Source: CAZMMV01 sp964567475
Lineage (GTDB): Bacteria; Bacillota; Clostridia; Tissierellales; Tissierellaceae
Length of the DNA: 40,990 bases
Direction: 5' to 3'
Assembly (NCBI GenBank): GCA_964567475.1
Contig: CAZMMV010000006.1
Coordinates: forward strand, 1-40,990
Positions 17,879 through 26,790 of the stretch are shown here, one piece after another. Both the position numbers and the translations under genes were made by a program. Under the pieces are notes generated by a model, which was not told the DNA's origin, ran no database searches, and was given only the letters and a program-made list of their open reading frames with translations. The first letter of the stretch is position 1; each line of letters opens with the position of its first letter.

Positions 17879-19411
17879 TTAATGTTTAAAATGCCTCATG
17901 CCTGTAAATACCATAGCTATGCCATTTTTATTAGCTTCTTCTATTACTTCCTTATCTCTTATAGAACCACCTGGCTGAATTACTGCCTTTACACCTGCTT
18001 TTCCCAATATTTCAATAGAATCCTTAAATGGGAAGAATCCATCTGAAGCCATTACACTACCAGAAATTTTATCTCCTGCTCTACTAATAGCATTATCTAC
18101 AGCCCAAACTCTATTTACTTCTCCTAAGCCTATTCCTATAGTTCCTCCATCTTTTGCAAGAACAACACCATTAGATTTTATATGTTTAGCTACCTTCCAT
18201 GCAAACATTAAGTCTATCAATTCCTTATCACTAGGTTTTCTATCAGTAGCTACTTCAATTTCTCCATCTAATAAAGGAATATCTCTGTCCTGAATTAATA
18301 AACCACCTAATACTTTTTTTATATTTTTTTCTTTGTATTCTTTATTATGGATATTTTCTATCTTTAATACTCTAATATTTTTCTTCCTAGTTAAAATCTC
18401 TATAGCTTCATCTGTATAAGAAGGTGCCATTACAATCTCTATAAAAATTGAATTAATCCTTTCTGCAACGTCTGCATCCACTTCCCTATTTGCAGCTATT
18501 ATTCCACCAAATATAGAAATAGTGTCACATTCATAAGCCTTATTATAAGCCTCTAACAAGTTTTTACCTGTACCTACTCCACATGGATTAGCATGCTTTA
18601 CTCCTACAACAGCTGGCTCTTCAAAGTCCTTTAATGCTTCCAATGCACCATTAGCATCGTTAATATTGTTAAAAGATAATTCCTTGCCATGAAGTTGTAT
18701 TGCACTTGAAAGAGTTCCTTCTCCTTTTAAAGCTTCTTCATAAAAGCTTGCTCCTTGATGTGGATTTTCTCCATATCTTAATCCCTTCTTAGATTTATAG
18801 GCTAAAGTTAAGGTATCTGGAAAATCTACATCTTCTATATGGTTAAAGTAATTTGAAATCAAAGTATCATAATAAGATGTATAATTAAATACCTTTCTAG
18901 CTAAATACTGTCTTGTTTCTAAAGAAGTCTTATTATCTTTCTTTAATTCACTTAATACCTTTTTATAATCCTCTGGATCTACTATTACAGTTACATCCTT
19001 ATAGTTTTTAGCAGCAGCCCTAATCATAGAAGGTCCACCAATATCTATATTTTCTATAATTTCCTCATCTGTCACACCAGGTTTTTTTATTGTTTCTTCA
19101 AAAGGATATAGATTATTTACCACTATATCAATAGCTTTGATTTTCATATCTTTCACAGTCTTTACATGAGACTCATCATCTCTTTTATATAATAATCCAC
19201 CATGTATATATGGATTCAAAGTCTTTACCCTTCCATCCAATATTTCAGGGAATTTAGTTACATCGTCTACCTCTATACATTCTATACCTGCACCTTCTAA
19301 AGTTCTAAAAGTCCCTCCTGTAGAAACTATTTCCCAACCTAAATCTTTTAGTTCTTTTGAAAATTCTACTATACCAGTTTTATCATAAACGCTAATCAAT
19401 GCCCTTTTCAT
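17879..19411 (-). CDS. purH: Bifunctional AICAR transformylase / IMP cyclohydrolase
   Basis: PurH performs the last two steps to IMP. The N-terminal MGS-like cyclohydrolase domain (about 1-190) has ALISVYDKTGIVEFSKEL, STGGTFRTL and GGLLYKRDD; the C-terminal transformylase domain (about 200-510) has LRYGENPHQGASFY and the Lys-His motif GVKHANPCG, with SDGFFPFKDSIE near the end. The length of 510 is usual for Bacillota. It needs 10-formyl-THF, supplied by Fhs encoded nearby. GAGGTG lies upstream of the ATG; only four bases separate it from purN. Confidence 0.97.
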   Translation of the reverse strand: MKRALISVYDKTGIVEFSKELKDLGWEIVSTGGTFRTLEGAGIECIEVDDVTKFPEILDGRVKTLNPYIHGGLLYKRDDESHVKTVKDMKIKAIDIVVNNLYPFEETIKKPGVTDEEIIENIDIGGPSMIRAAAKNYKDVTVIVDPEDYKKVLSELKKDNKTSLETRQYLARKVFNYTSYYDTLISNYFNHIEDVDFPDTLTLAYKSKKGLRYGENPHQGASFYEEALKGEGTLSSAIQLHGKELSFNNINDANGALEALKDFEEPAVVGVKHANPCGVGTGKNLLEAYNKAYECDTISIFGGIIAANREVDADVAERINSIFIEIVMAPSYTDEAIEILTRKKNIRVLKIENIHNKEYKEKNIKKVLGGLLIQDRDIPLLDGEIEVATDRKPSDKELIDLMFAWKVAKHIKSNGVVLAKDGGTIGIGLGEVNRVWAVDNAISRAGDKISGSVMASDGFFPFKDSIEILGKAGVKAVIQPGGSIRDKEVIEEANKNGIAMVFTGMRHFKH

Positions 19412-19415
19412 ATCT

Positions 19416-20039
19416 TCACCTCATAATTGTTTTTCTTCCCTGAACTTGTATTTTATCTTCACAATATAATTTAACAGCTTTAACTAAAAGCCTATGTTCC
19501 ACCTTAAGTACCTTAGCTTGCAATGTATCTACATTATCTTCATCTGCTACTTGGACCACATCTTGCAGTATAATAGGCCCTGTATCTGTTCCCTCATCTA
19601 CAAAATGAACTGTAGCTCCTGTTACTTTTACACCACTATCCAATACAGCCTTATGTACCCTCTTACCATAAAAGCCCTTACCACAAAAACTTGGAATTAA
19701 GGAAGGATGTATATTTATTATTTTCATATTAAATTCCTCTATAAAATTCTTAGATAATACTTTTAAATAACCTGCAAGCACAACTAAATCTATATCTCTA
19801 GATTTAAATTCTTTTATTATTTTAGCATTATATTCTTCATCACTTGAAAATAAGCTTCTATCTAAAAAAAGTGTTTCTATTCCTGCCTTTTTACCCCTAG
19901 TTAAGCCATATGCATCTTGTCTATTAGAAAGGATTAATTTTATATCTCCCTTAATATTGCCATTTTCAATATTATCGATTATAGACTGTAAATTAGTTCC
20001 ACCACCAGAAATCAAAACTCCGATATTTACTGATGACAT
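19416..20039 (-). CDS. purN: Phosphoribosylglycinamide formyltransferase (PurN)
   Basis: PurN transfers the formyl group of 10-formyl-THF to GAR (step 3). The 207-residue protein has the N-terminal loop ISGGGTNLQSI, the catalytic Asn-His in INIHPSLIPSF and the Asp in VDEGTDTGPII. The ATG at 20039 lies 13 bases inside the end of purM with GGGAG seven bases upstream, so translation is probably coupled. Confidence 0.96.
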   Translation of the reverse strand: MSSVNIGVLISGGGTNLQSIIDNIENGNIKGDIKLILSNRQDAYGLTRGKKAGIETLFLDRSLFSSDEEYNAKIIKEFKSRDIDLVVLAGYLKVLSKNFIEEFNMKIINIHPSLIPSFCGKGFYGKRVHKAVLDSGVKVTGATVHFVDEGTDTGPIILQDVVQVADEDNVDTLQAKVLKVEHRLLVKAVKLYCEDKIQVQGRKTIMR

Positions 20040-21061
20040 AAAACTACTCCCTTATCTCCACTTTCTACTTTTCCTAAAACTACAAAATCTTCTTGCTTTT
20101 CATTTAAAAAATCTTTTACCTTAACTAACTCAGATTCATCTAAAGCCATAACCATACCTATTCCCATGTTGAATGTTGAATACATTTCATCTATATTGAT
20201 ATTTCCCCATTTTTGTAAAAGTTTAAATATAGTAGGAGTATTTATATCCTTTGTATCTATATGCACTTCTAAACCTTCAGGTAACATTCTAGGAATATTT
20301 TCATAAAATCCTCCACCTGTTATATGGCATAATCCTTTTATATTAAATTTTTCAACTAATTCATATACAGGGTCTGTATATATTCTAGTTGCTTTTAAAA
20401 GTTCTTCACCTATAGTGCTATTTAACTCTTCTACATAATCATCAACTTTAAGGTTAGCCTTTTCAAATACAATCTTTCTTACAAGTGAAAATCCATTGCT
20501 ATGAACTCCAGTTGAAGGAAGCCCCACTAAATAGTCTCCCTCTTTTATACTTGAACCATCTATTATATTCTTTTTATCCACTACACCAACACAAAAACCT
20601 GCTAGATCATATTCTCCATCACTATAAAATCCTGGCATTTCAGCAGTTTCTCCACCAATTAATCCACATCCAGCCTTTATACATCCATTGGAAACTCCTT
20701 CTACAATACTTGCCATCTTCTCAGGTAAAAGTTTGCCTGTTCCTATATAATCCAAGAAAAACAATGGCTTAGCCCCTTGACAAAGAATATCATTAGCACA
20801 CATGGCTACACAATCTTCTCCTATAGTATTGTGAATATCCATCATAAAAGCTAATTTAAGTTTTGTACCTACTCCATCTGTTCCTGATACTAAAACTGGT
20901 TCTTCATAAGATTTAGCATCTAATTGAAACAAACCTGCAAAACCACCAATATCTGATAAAACACCTGGAACATGTGTCTTTTTAATCATATCTTTGATAA
21001 GACTTACCTGCTTATATCCTGCTTCCTTGTCTACTCCTGAATCCTTATAAGTTAAACTCAA
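20027..21061 (-). CDS. purM: Phosphoribosylformylglycinamidine cyclo-ligase (AIR synthase)
   Basis: PurM closes the imidazole ring (FGAM to AIR, step 5). Canonical motifs: GGFAGLF, VSGTDGVGTKLKLA, AMCANDILCQGAKPLFFLDY, LIGGETAEMPGFY and HITGGGFYENIPRMLP. Length 344 is normal. The start is TTG (21061) with AAGGAG nine bases upstream. It overlaps purN and follows purF by 25 bases. Confidence 0.97.
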   Translation of the reverse strand: MSLTYKDSGVDKEAGYKQVSLIKDMIKKTHVPGVLSDIGGFAGLFQLDAKSYEEPVLVSGTDGVGTKLKLAFMMDIHNTIGEDCVAMCANDILCQGAKPLFFLDYIGTGKLLPEKMASIVEGVSNGCIKAGCGLIGGETAEMPGFYSDGEYDLAGFCVGVVDKKNIIDGSSIKEGDYLVGLPSTGVHSNGFSLVRKIVFEKANLKVDDYVEELNSTIGEELLKATRIYTDPVYELVEKFNIKGLCHITGGGFYENIPRMLPEGLEVHIDTKDINTPTIFKLLQKWGNINIDEMYSTFNMGIGMVMALDESELVKVKDFLNEKQEDFVVLGKVESGDKGVVLCHQ

Positions 21062-21086
21062 AACAATCTACTCCTTTATTGTTATA

Positions 21087-22421
21087 TTATTTGTCAATAG
21101 GATAATCTCCATTGATACATCCTGTACAAAACTCATCTCCACCTGATGCCTTAAGCAATCCTTCTAGAGATAAATATTTAAGTGAATCTGCTCCTATTAG
21201 GTCCCTTATTTCTTCTTCTGTTTTATGGGCACCTATTAGATTTTCTCTATTTGGTGTATCCATTCCCAAATGGCATGAATACTTAACTGCTGGGGAAGAT
21301 ATTCTTACATGTATTTCTTTGGCTCCTGCATTTTTTAACATTTCTACTGTTCTTTTTATTGTAGTTCCTCTAATTATAGAGTCATCTACTAATATTACTC
21401 TTTTACCTTCTACATTTTCCTTAAGCACATTAAGCTTAATTCTTACACCTTGTTCCCTAAGTTCTTGAGTTGGCTGTATAAATGTTCTACCTACATATCT
21501 ATTTTTTATAAGTCCCTCTTGATAAGGAATCTTTGACTGTTCTGCATATCCTATAGCAGGTATTGTACCAGAATCTGGCGCCCCTATTACTATATCGGCA
21601 TCTACTCCCGCTTCTATTGCAAGTTGCTTACCTGCTTTTATTCTAGCTAAATAAATACTTTTTCCTTCTAGTTTACTATCTGGTCTTGCAAAGTATATTA
21701 TTTCAAATAAACATGGTCTTCTTTTCTTGCTTTCTTGTTTTATAGATTTTATACCATCTTCATCTATAACTACTATTTCTCCTGGTTCTATATCTCTTAT
21801 ATACTCTGCACCAATAGTGTCAAAAGCACAAGTCTCTGAAGCCAGTATATAATCATCACCTAGTTTACCTAAACAAAGAGCTTTTACACCATAGGGATCT
21901 CTTGCACCTATTATTTTTTCAGTTGTCATTACAATAAGTCCATAAGTTCCTACTATATCTCCTAAAGTTTTAACTATTGCATCCTCTAAGTCATCCTTAT
22001 GATGTCTAGCTATTAAATTAGCTATTACCTCTGTATCTAATTCAGATTGAAATATAGTTCCATTATCCTCTAAATCACTTCTTAACTCTTTAAAATTAAC
22101 TATTGAACCTTCATGAACCAAAGCTAAGGCACCTCTTTTATATCCTACAACTAAAGGCTGAGCATTAGCAACTGTAGCCTCTCCAACAGTTGCATATCTA
22201 ACATGCCCTACACCTATATTACCTCTAAGTCTTTCTATAGTTTCCTTTGGAAAAGCCTCATGAACTAATCCTAAGTCTTTAAAATAATCAACCAGACCAT
22301 TATTATTTACTGCAATACCCGTACTTACTTGTCCCCTATGTTGCAAGGCATATAATCCATAATATATTATCTTAGAAACATCTTTTCTTTTTTTACTGTA
22401 AATACCTACAATTCCGCTCAT
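21087..22421 (-). CDS. purF: Amidophosphoribosyltransferase with degenerate glutaminase site
   Basis: PurF makes phosphoribosylamine from PRPP, normally with ammonia from glutamine (step 1). The C-terminal PRTase half is intact, with the PRPP loop VILVDDSIIRGTT, and the four Cys that hold a 4Fe-4S cluster in the Bacillus enzyme are present (RPCLFE, YSCHLG, EFCTGC). The N-terminal Ntn-hydrolase half is altered: the chain starts MSGIVGIY where the nucleophile Cys is expected after Met. HRGQ is followed by Val instead of Asp/Glu, and HNGN of the oxyanion hole reads HEGS (Glu104). Arg75 and Asp129 remain. An in-frame TAG lies two codons before the ATG, so no Cys-containing propeptide is missed. 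Ammonia-dependent activity is the likely consequence. The call as PurF is firm; the loss of glutaminase is inferred. Confidence 0.93.
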   Translation of the reverse strand: MSGIVGIYSKKRKDVSKIIYYGLYALQHRGQVSTGIAVNNNGLVDYFKDLGLVHEAFPKETIERLRGNIGVGHVRYATVGEATVANAQPLVVGYKRGALALVHEGSIVNFKELRSDLEDNGTIFQSELDTEVIANLIARHHKDDLEDAIVKTLGDIVGTYGLIVMTTEKIIGARDPYGVKALCLGKLGDDYILASETCAFDTIGAEYIRDIEPGEIVVIDEDGIKSIKQESKKRRPCLFEIIYFARPDSKLEGKSIYLARIKAGKQLAIEAGVDADIVIGAPDSGTIPAIGYAEQSKIPYQEGLIKNRYVGRTFIQPTQELREQGVRIKLNVLKENVEGKRVILVDDSIIRGTTIKRTVEMLKNAGAKEIHVRISSPAVKYSCHLGMDTPNRENLIGAHKTEEEIRDLIGADSLKYLSLEGLLKASGGDEFCTGCINGDYPIDK

Positions 22422-22435
22422 AGCCTAGTCTCCTT

Positions 22436-22918
22436 CTATCTTAATTTTAACTGCTTATCCATTTCTTCTACAGCTTTAGCTATTTCTTTTTTATAGTCTT
22501 TAAATTTTTTCCTTAGTTCTGGATATTTAATAGAAAGCATTTGAACTGCTAATAGTCCTCCATTTTCTCCACCGTTAATAGCAACAGTTGCCACCGGTAC
22601 TCCCTTTGGCATTTGTACAACTGAAAGTAGTGAATCTAAACCATCCATAGTAGATGATTTAGCAGGGATTCCTATTACAGGAAGAGGGGTAACACCTGCT
22701 AATACCCCTGCTAAATGTGCTGCTTTTCCAGCTATGGCTATAATTATTTCTATACCATCTTCCTCTGCTTTTTCAGCAAAATCAATTGCTTTATAAGGTG
22801 TTCTATGAGCTGATATAACATGTTTGTCATAATCAACTCCAAATTTATCTAAAATTTCGATTACTTTATCACTTATTTCCTTGTCTGATATACTTCCCAT
22901 TACTATGCTAACCTTCAT
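22436..22918 (-). CDS. purE: N5-carboxyaminoimidazole ribonucleotide mutase, class I PurE
   Basis: PurE places the carboxylate on the imidazole (CAIR formation). Motifs: SIVMGSISDKE, VISAHRTPYKA, IAGKAAHLAGVLAG and PVIGIPAKSSTMDGLDSL. The AAHL type is class I, which normally uses N5-CAIR from PurK; no purK is present in this window, so either purK lies elsewhere or the enzyme works with CO2/bicarbonate directly. I start at the ATG at 22918 (160 residues), behind AGGGGTG and ten bases after purL; an in-frame TTG at 22936 would overlap purL. Confidence 0.94.
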   Translation of the reverse strand: MKVSIVMGSISDKEISDKVIEILDKFGVDYDKHVISAHRTPYKAIDFAEKAEEDGIEIIIAIAGKAAHLAGVLAGVTPLPVIGIPAKSSTMDGLDSLLSVVQMPKGVPVATVAINGGENGGLLAVQMLSIKYPELRKKFKDYKKEIAKAVEEMDKQLKLR

Positions 22919-22928
22919 ATCTGCACCC

Positions 22929-25900
22929 CTAGTCAAAATATTTAATTCCTGAAAGAATAATCTTGTTTTTTCCTTTTATACTGCTATTTTTATATAATCC
23001 ATCTCCACTTCTATCTATAGAAGCTATTGTGCCAAGTATTCTACCATCTGGACTAGTCATAGACTCTATACCATAAGTTGAGCCTGTTGGATTATTTATA
23101 AATTGAGTAGATATTTGTCCATTGGCTATTAGTTTTTCTAAATTCTTACCTATTACTCTACCTTCCTTAGTAGCAAGTGGTGAAGTATACACATTCCCTA
23201 CATTCATTTCATTGAACCAAGGTGATAAGTTAGAGCTCACTCTTATATCAACTTGTTTTGAAAGGAAGCCACCATCTTTATTATAAATAATACCTGCAGA
23301 ATTTTCATTTACATCTTTTATCTCTCCAGTTTCTATAAGACCTAATTTCATAAGTCCTAGGAAACCTGCTCCTACTCCTAATATAAGTCCATCCTTTTTA
23401 TATAAATGATTGTTTATAGCTTCGGCTACACTAGGATTTCTCAGAATTAAATCCATTAACTTGCCACCAGTCTCAGGCTCATCACCTATCAAAGAACCAT
23501 TTGGAAAAGCTAATATTTGTGAATTTTTAATTCTTTCTCCTAATTCTTTATATGATTCCTTCATATCTTTCAATGAAAGAGATTTAAATATAAAGTATTC
23601 AACATCTCCACCATTATCCTCAAACACTTTACCCATATCATACTCTCCGTGAGTACCTGTAAATATTGGTATTAAAACTTTTGGTTTAACAATCTTTGAT
23701 TTTCTACTTATTTTATTTCCCTTAGTATAGCTTATATCTTCATGATCTACGCTTCCTTCATTAATAGGGAATACATCATTTAAAGTTTCCTTATATCCAT
23801 CCATCAAGCTATCTAACTTGATAACTTCTCCATGAATTTCTATATCTTCTTCCTCTATTGTAGTTCCAATCTCTATTACATTGTCCATCTCTTCTATAGC
23901 TTTTACTCCATCACCTTTTAATTCTACTACTATAGAACCATATAGTGGTTTAAATAATATTTCACTATCCATATTTGTAAATTTAAATCCTATTTTATTT
24001 CCCATGGACATCTCAGCAATAGATCTTGCCATACCACCAAATTCAACTGTAGAAGCTGAAATTATTTCGCCCTTATTCACTAACTGCTTGATCCATTTAT
24101 AACTTTCTTTTAATTGATTAAAATCAATCATTCCATCATTATCTACATCTAATTTAACTAATGCTACTTTTGAAGCAACATTTTTAAACTCTGGAGATAT
24201 TATATTTTCAACCTTATCAGTAGTTATTGCAAAACTTACCAATGTAGGAGGTACATCTATATCTTCAAAAGTACCACTCATACTATCCTTACCACCTATA
24301 CTTGGAGCGTCCATATTTTTTTGTACCATATAAGCACCAAGTAAAGCAGAAAATGGTTTTCCCCATTTACTTTCATCTTTTTCTAGTCTTTCAAAATACT
24401 CTTGAAAAGTAAGTCTAATTTTTTCATGACTTCCACCCATAGCTACTATCTTAGCTATAGAATGAATAACAGCATAATATCCACCATGGAAAGGACTCCA
24501 TTTTGATATCTTAGGATCATAACCATAAGTCATTAAAGAACAAGTACTTGTCTCTCCATCTAAAACTGGTATCTTCGCTACCATACCTTCAGCTGGTGTA
24601 AGTTTATATTCTCCACCTAGAGGCATAAGTATACTTCCTGAACCAACTGTATGATCAAATCCCTCTATTAAACCTTTTTGACTAGATGTATTTAAATCTT
24701 TCATATTGTTTATAAAATCTAGCTTAATATCTTTACCTTCTATGTGTAAGGGATCATTTTCAAAATAAGAGTTTTCTTCTGGTTGTACAACATTTATCTT
24801 GCTTTTCTTTCTTATACCATTAGTATCTAAGAAATCTCTCTTTATATTTACTATCTCCTTACCTCTCCAATTAATTTTTAAAGCCTTTTCTTCTGTTACA
24901 TTTGCAACTACTGTACTTTCTACATCTTCTTCTCTAGCAAATTTCATAAATTTATCTAAATCATTTTTATCTATAACTACAGCCATTCTCTCTTGAGATT
25001 CTGATAATGCAATTTCACTACCATCTAATCCTGGATATTTCAATGGAACTTTGTCCAGATTAATAGATAAACCATCTGCTAATTCACCTATAGCTACTGA
25101 AACCCCACCTGCACCAAAATCATTACATATCTTTATCATTTTAGAAACTTCCTTGTTTCTAAATAAACGAACTATCTTTCTTTCCATAGCAGGATTGCCT
25201 TTTTGTACTTCTGCGTGAGAAGTTTCTAAGGATTCTTGACTATGTCCTTGAGATGAGCCTACAGCTCCACCTAGTCCATCTCTTCCTGTTCTGCCTCCAA
25301 CAAGTACCACTACATCTCCTGGCTCCGCGCTTCCCCTATAAACAGCTTCCTTTGGAGCAGCTGCAACAAGTGCACCTAGTTCCATTCTCTTAGCAAGATA
25401 ACCTGGATCATATATTTCTTTTACATATCCTGTAGCAGCTCCTATTTCATAGCCATAAGAACTATATCCATCTCTAGCTGTTTGAGTTATCTTTCTCTGT
25501 GGAAGTTTTCCAACTAAAGTTTTTTCATATTTCGTTCTTGGATCTCCAGATCCTGTAATTCTCATTGCTTGATATACATAAGCCCTACCAGATAAAGGAT
25601 CTCTTATAGCTCCACCTAAACAAGTAGCAGCTCCACCAAAAGGTTCCATTTCTGTAGGATGATTATGTGTTTCATTTTTAAACATAAGAAGCCATTTTTC
25701 ATTTTTGCCATCTATATCAACATCTATCTCTATACTTGCTGCATTTACCTCTTCAGATACTTCCTTATCATCTAATAAACCTTTTTTAGCTATTTCCTTG
25801 CTATTTATAGTTCCTAAGTCCATTAAAGATATTACTTTATCACGATCTTCATAAACATATTTTCTTGATTCTATATATTCATTCAATGCTCCTTGAAATA

Positions 25901-26636
25901 ACTCTTCATATTTTCCTTCTTCTATAGATATAGCTGTTATCTCTGTCATAAAAGTAGTATGTCTACAGTGATCTGACCAATATGTATCTATTAGTTTTAG
26001 CTCTGTAATACTTGGATTTCTATCCTCACTATCTTTAAAATAACCTTGACAATACTGCAAATCTTCCATATCCATCCCAATACCATATAAAGATTTAAAA
26101 GATGCTAAATCTTTTTCATTCATATTGATAAAACCTTCTATAATTTCTACATCTTCTATCTTTTCTTCTTCACTTACAAAATTAAAACTATCTACATCAA
26201 CTTCCTTCATTTCTATAGGATTTATATAATAATTCTTTATCTTTTCTAATTCATCTTCATTTATATTTTCTAATATTATTATCTTTGAATTTAAAACCTT
26301 TATATCTTCTCGATTTGTTAACACTTTAATCAACTTTTCAGTAGAATCTTCTCTTTGATTATATTGTCCCTTTAGCATCTCTACCCTAAAGCACTTCTCA
26401 TTTTCTTTTATAAAAGTTCTTTCTTCATACTTATGGTCTAAATTCTTTTCAAATAAAATTTTATTTACTATTAAGTCCTTTTCTGCTTCATTAACACCTA
26501 TTAAATCGTATAAGTTTACAATTCTTACCTTTTTTAAGGATTGTATGCCTAAAAAGTCTCTAAAATCTTTTAAAAGCAACTGTCCCTCAGTATTAAATTC
26601 TTCCTTCTTTTCAATGAAAATTCTTTTAAATTCCAA
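22929..26636 (-). CDS. purL: Long-chain FGAM synthase with degenerate glutaminase domain
   Basis: This 1235-residue protein fuses the FGAR-to-FGAM synthase (step 4) with a C-terminal class I glutaminase domain. Synthase motifs are intact: TYWSDHCRHTTF, KNETHNHPTEMEPFGGAATC, GGRTGRDGLGGAVGSS, NDFGAGGVSVAIGELADG and GGKDSMSGTF. The glutaminase domain (about 985-1235) keeps the fold (PKVLIPIFTGTHGEYD, GQISTQF, TSPDGRILG), but the expected GxCNGxQ nucleophile loop is GVGAGFL with Gly1089 in place of Cys. The terminal H-x-E pair is Ser1206 and Asp1208 (IASIDRSG). Start is TTG with GAGGAGGG six bases upstream. First gene of the operon, controlled by the leader at 26663-26907. Confidence 0.95.
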   Translation of the reverse strand: MEFKRIFIEKKEEFNTEGQLLLKDFRDFLGIQSLKKVRIVNLYDLIGVNEAEKDLIVNKILFEKNLDHKYEERTFIKENEKCFRVEMLKGQYNQREDSTEKLIKVLTNREDIKVLNSKIIILENINEDELEKIKNYYINPIEMKEVDVDSFNFVSEEEKIEDVEIIEGFINMNEKDLASFKSLYGIGMDMEDLQYCQGYFKDSEDRNPSITELKLIDTYWSDHCRHTTFMTEITAISIEEGKYEELFQGALNEYIESRKYVYEDRDKVISLMDLGTINSKEIAKKGLLDDKEVSEEVNAASIEIDVDIDGKNEKWLLMFKNETHNHPTEMEPFGGAATCLGGAIRDPLSGRAYVYQAMRITGSGDPRTKYEKTLVGKLPQRKITQTARDGYSSYGYEIGAATGYVKEIYDPGYLAKRMELGALVAAAPKEAVYRGSAEPGDVVVLVGGRTGRDGLGGAVGSSQGHSQESLETSHAEVQKGNPAMERKIVRLFRNKEVSKMIKICNDFGAGGVSVAIGELADGLSINLDKVPLKYPGLDGSEIALSESQERMAVVIDKNDLDKFMKFAREEDVESTVVANVTEEKALKINWRGKEIVNIKRDFLDTNGIRKKSKINVVQPEENSYFENDPLHIEGKDIKLDFINNMKDLNTSSQKGLIEGFDHTVGSGSILMPLGGEYKLTPAEGMVAKIPVLDGETSTCSLMTYGYDPKISKWSPFHGGYYAVIHSIAKIVAMGGSHEKIRLTFQEYFERLEKDESKWGKPFSALLGAYMVQKNMDAPSIGGKDSMSGTFEDIDVPPTLVSFAITTDKVENIISPEFKNVASKVALVKLDVDNDGMIDFNQLKESYKWIKQLVNKGEIISASTVEFGGMARSIAEMSMGNKIGFKFTNMDSEILFKPLYGSIVVELKGDGVKAIEEMDNVIEIGTTIEEEDIEIHGEVIKLDSLMDGYKETLNDVFPINEGSVDHEDISYTKGNKISRKSKIVKPKVLIPIFTGTHGEYDMGKVFEDNGGDVEYFIFKSLSLKDMKESYKELGERIKNSQILAFPNGSLIGDEPETGGKLMDLILRNPSVAEAINNHLYKKDGLILGVGAGFLGLMKLGLIETGEIKDVNENSAGIIYNKDGGFLSKQVDIRVSSNLSPWFNEMNVGNVYTSPLATKEGRVIGKNLEKLIANGQISTQFINNPTGSTYGIESMTSPDGRILGTIASIDRSGDGLYKNSSIKGKNKIILSGIKYFD

Positions 26637-26662
26637 ATTAAACCCTCCTCAAAAAATTAAAT

Positions 26663-26704
26663 AGCCCAGCCAGGTAGGCTAAGCGAAACCTACCCGGCTG
26701 GGCT
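26663..26704 (-). terminator. Intrinsic terminator (attenuator) in the purL leader
   Basis: AGCCCAGCC/GGCTGGGCT plus GGTAGG/CCTACC (with one mismatch between) form a 16-base-arm stem, followed on the minus strand by ATTTAATTTTTT and then the purL ribosome binding site. Its 5' arm on the RNA reuses the final AGCCC of the ykkC aptamer, so ligand binding would prevent the terminator from forming. Confidence 0.9.
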
Positions 26705-26790
26705 TTTATCCCTTCGGTGTAATACTGAAACAGTATCTGTACCGCTTGGACCAGCAAGAATTAATCTTCGGAACCCTAGGTACACTTTCG
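26697..26790 (-). promoter_or_regulatory. ykkC-type riboswitch, probably the PRPP class
   Basis: The minus strand contains the core blocks of the ykkC family in order: CTAGGGTTCCG, CTGGTCCAAGCGG, ACACCGAAGGGATAAAAGCCC. GUGUACC and GGUACAG can form the first helix. ykkC variants sense guanidine, ppGpp, PRPP or nucleoside diphosphates; the PRPP class controls purine genes as an ON switch, and this one precedes purL with a terminator, so PRPP is the best guess. The upstream purine-like aptamer (26790-26858) strengthens that. Confidence 0.85.

Noticed and set aside
21112..21468. Long plus-strand frame inside purF (and similar ones inside purL, pcrA, gatB, topB)
   Set aside because: These lie opposite well-supported genes, have no ribosome binding site and show hydrophobic, low-complexity translations typical of the antisense strand of AT-rich coding DNA.
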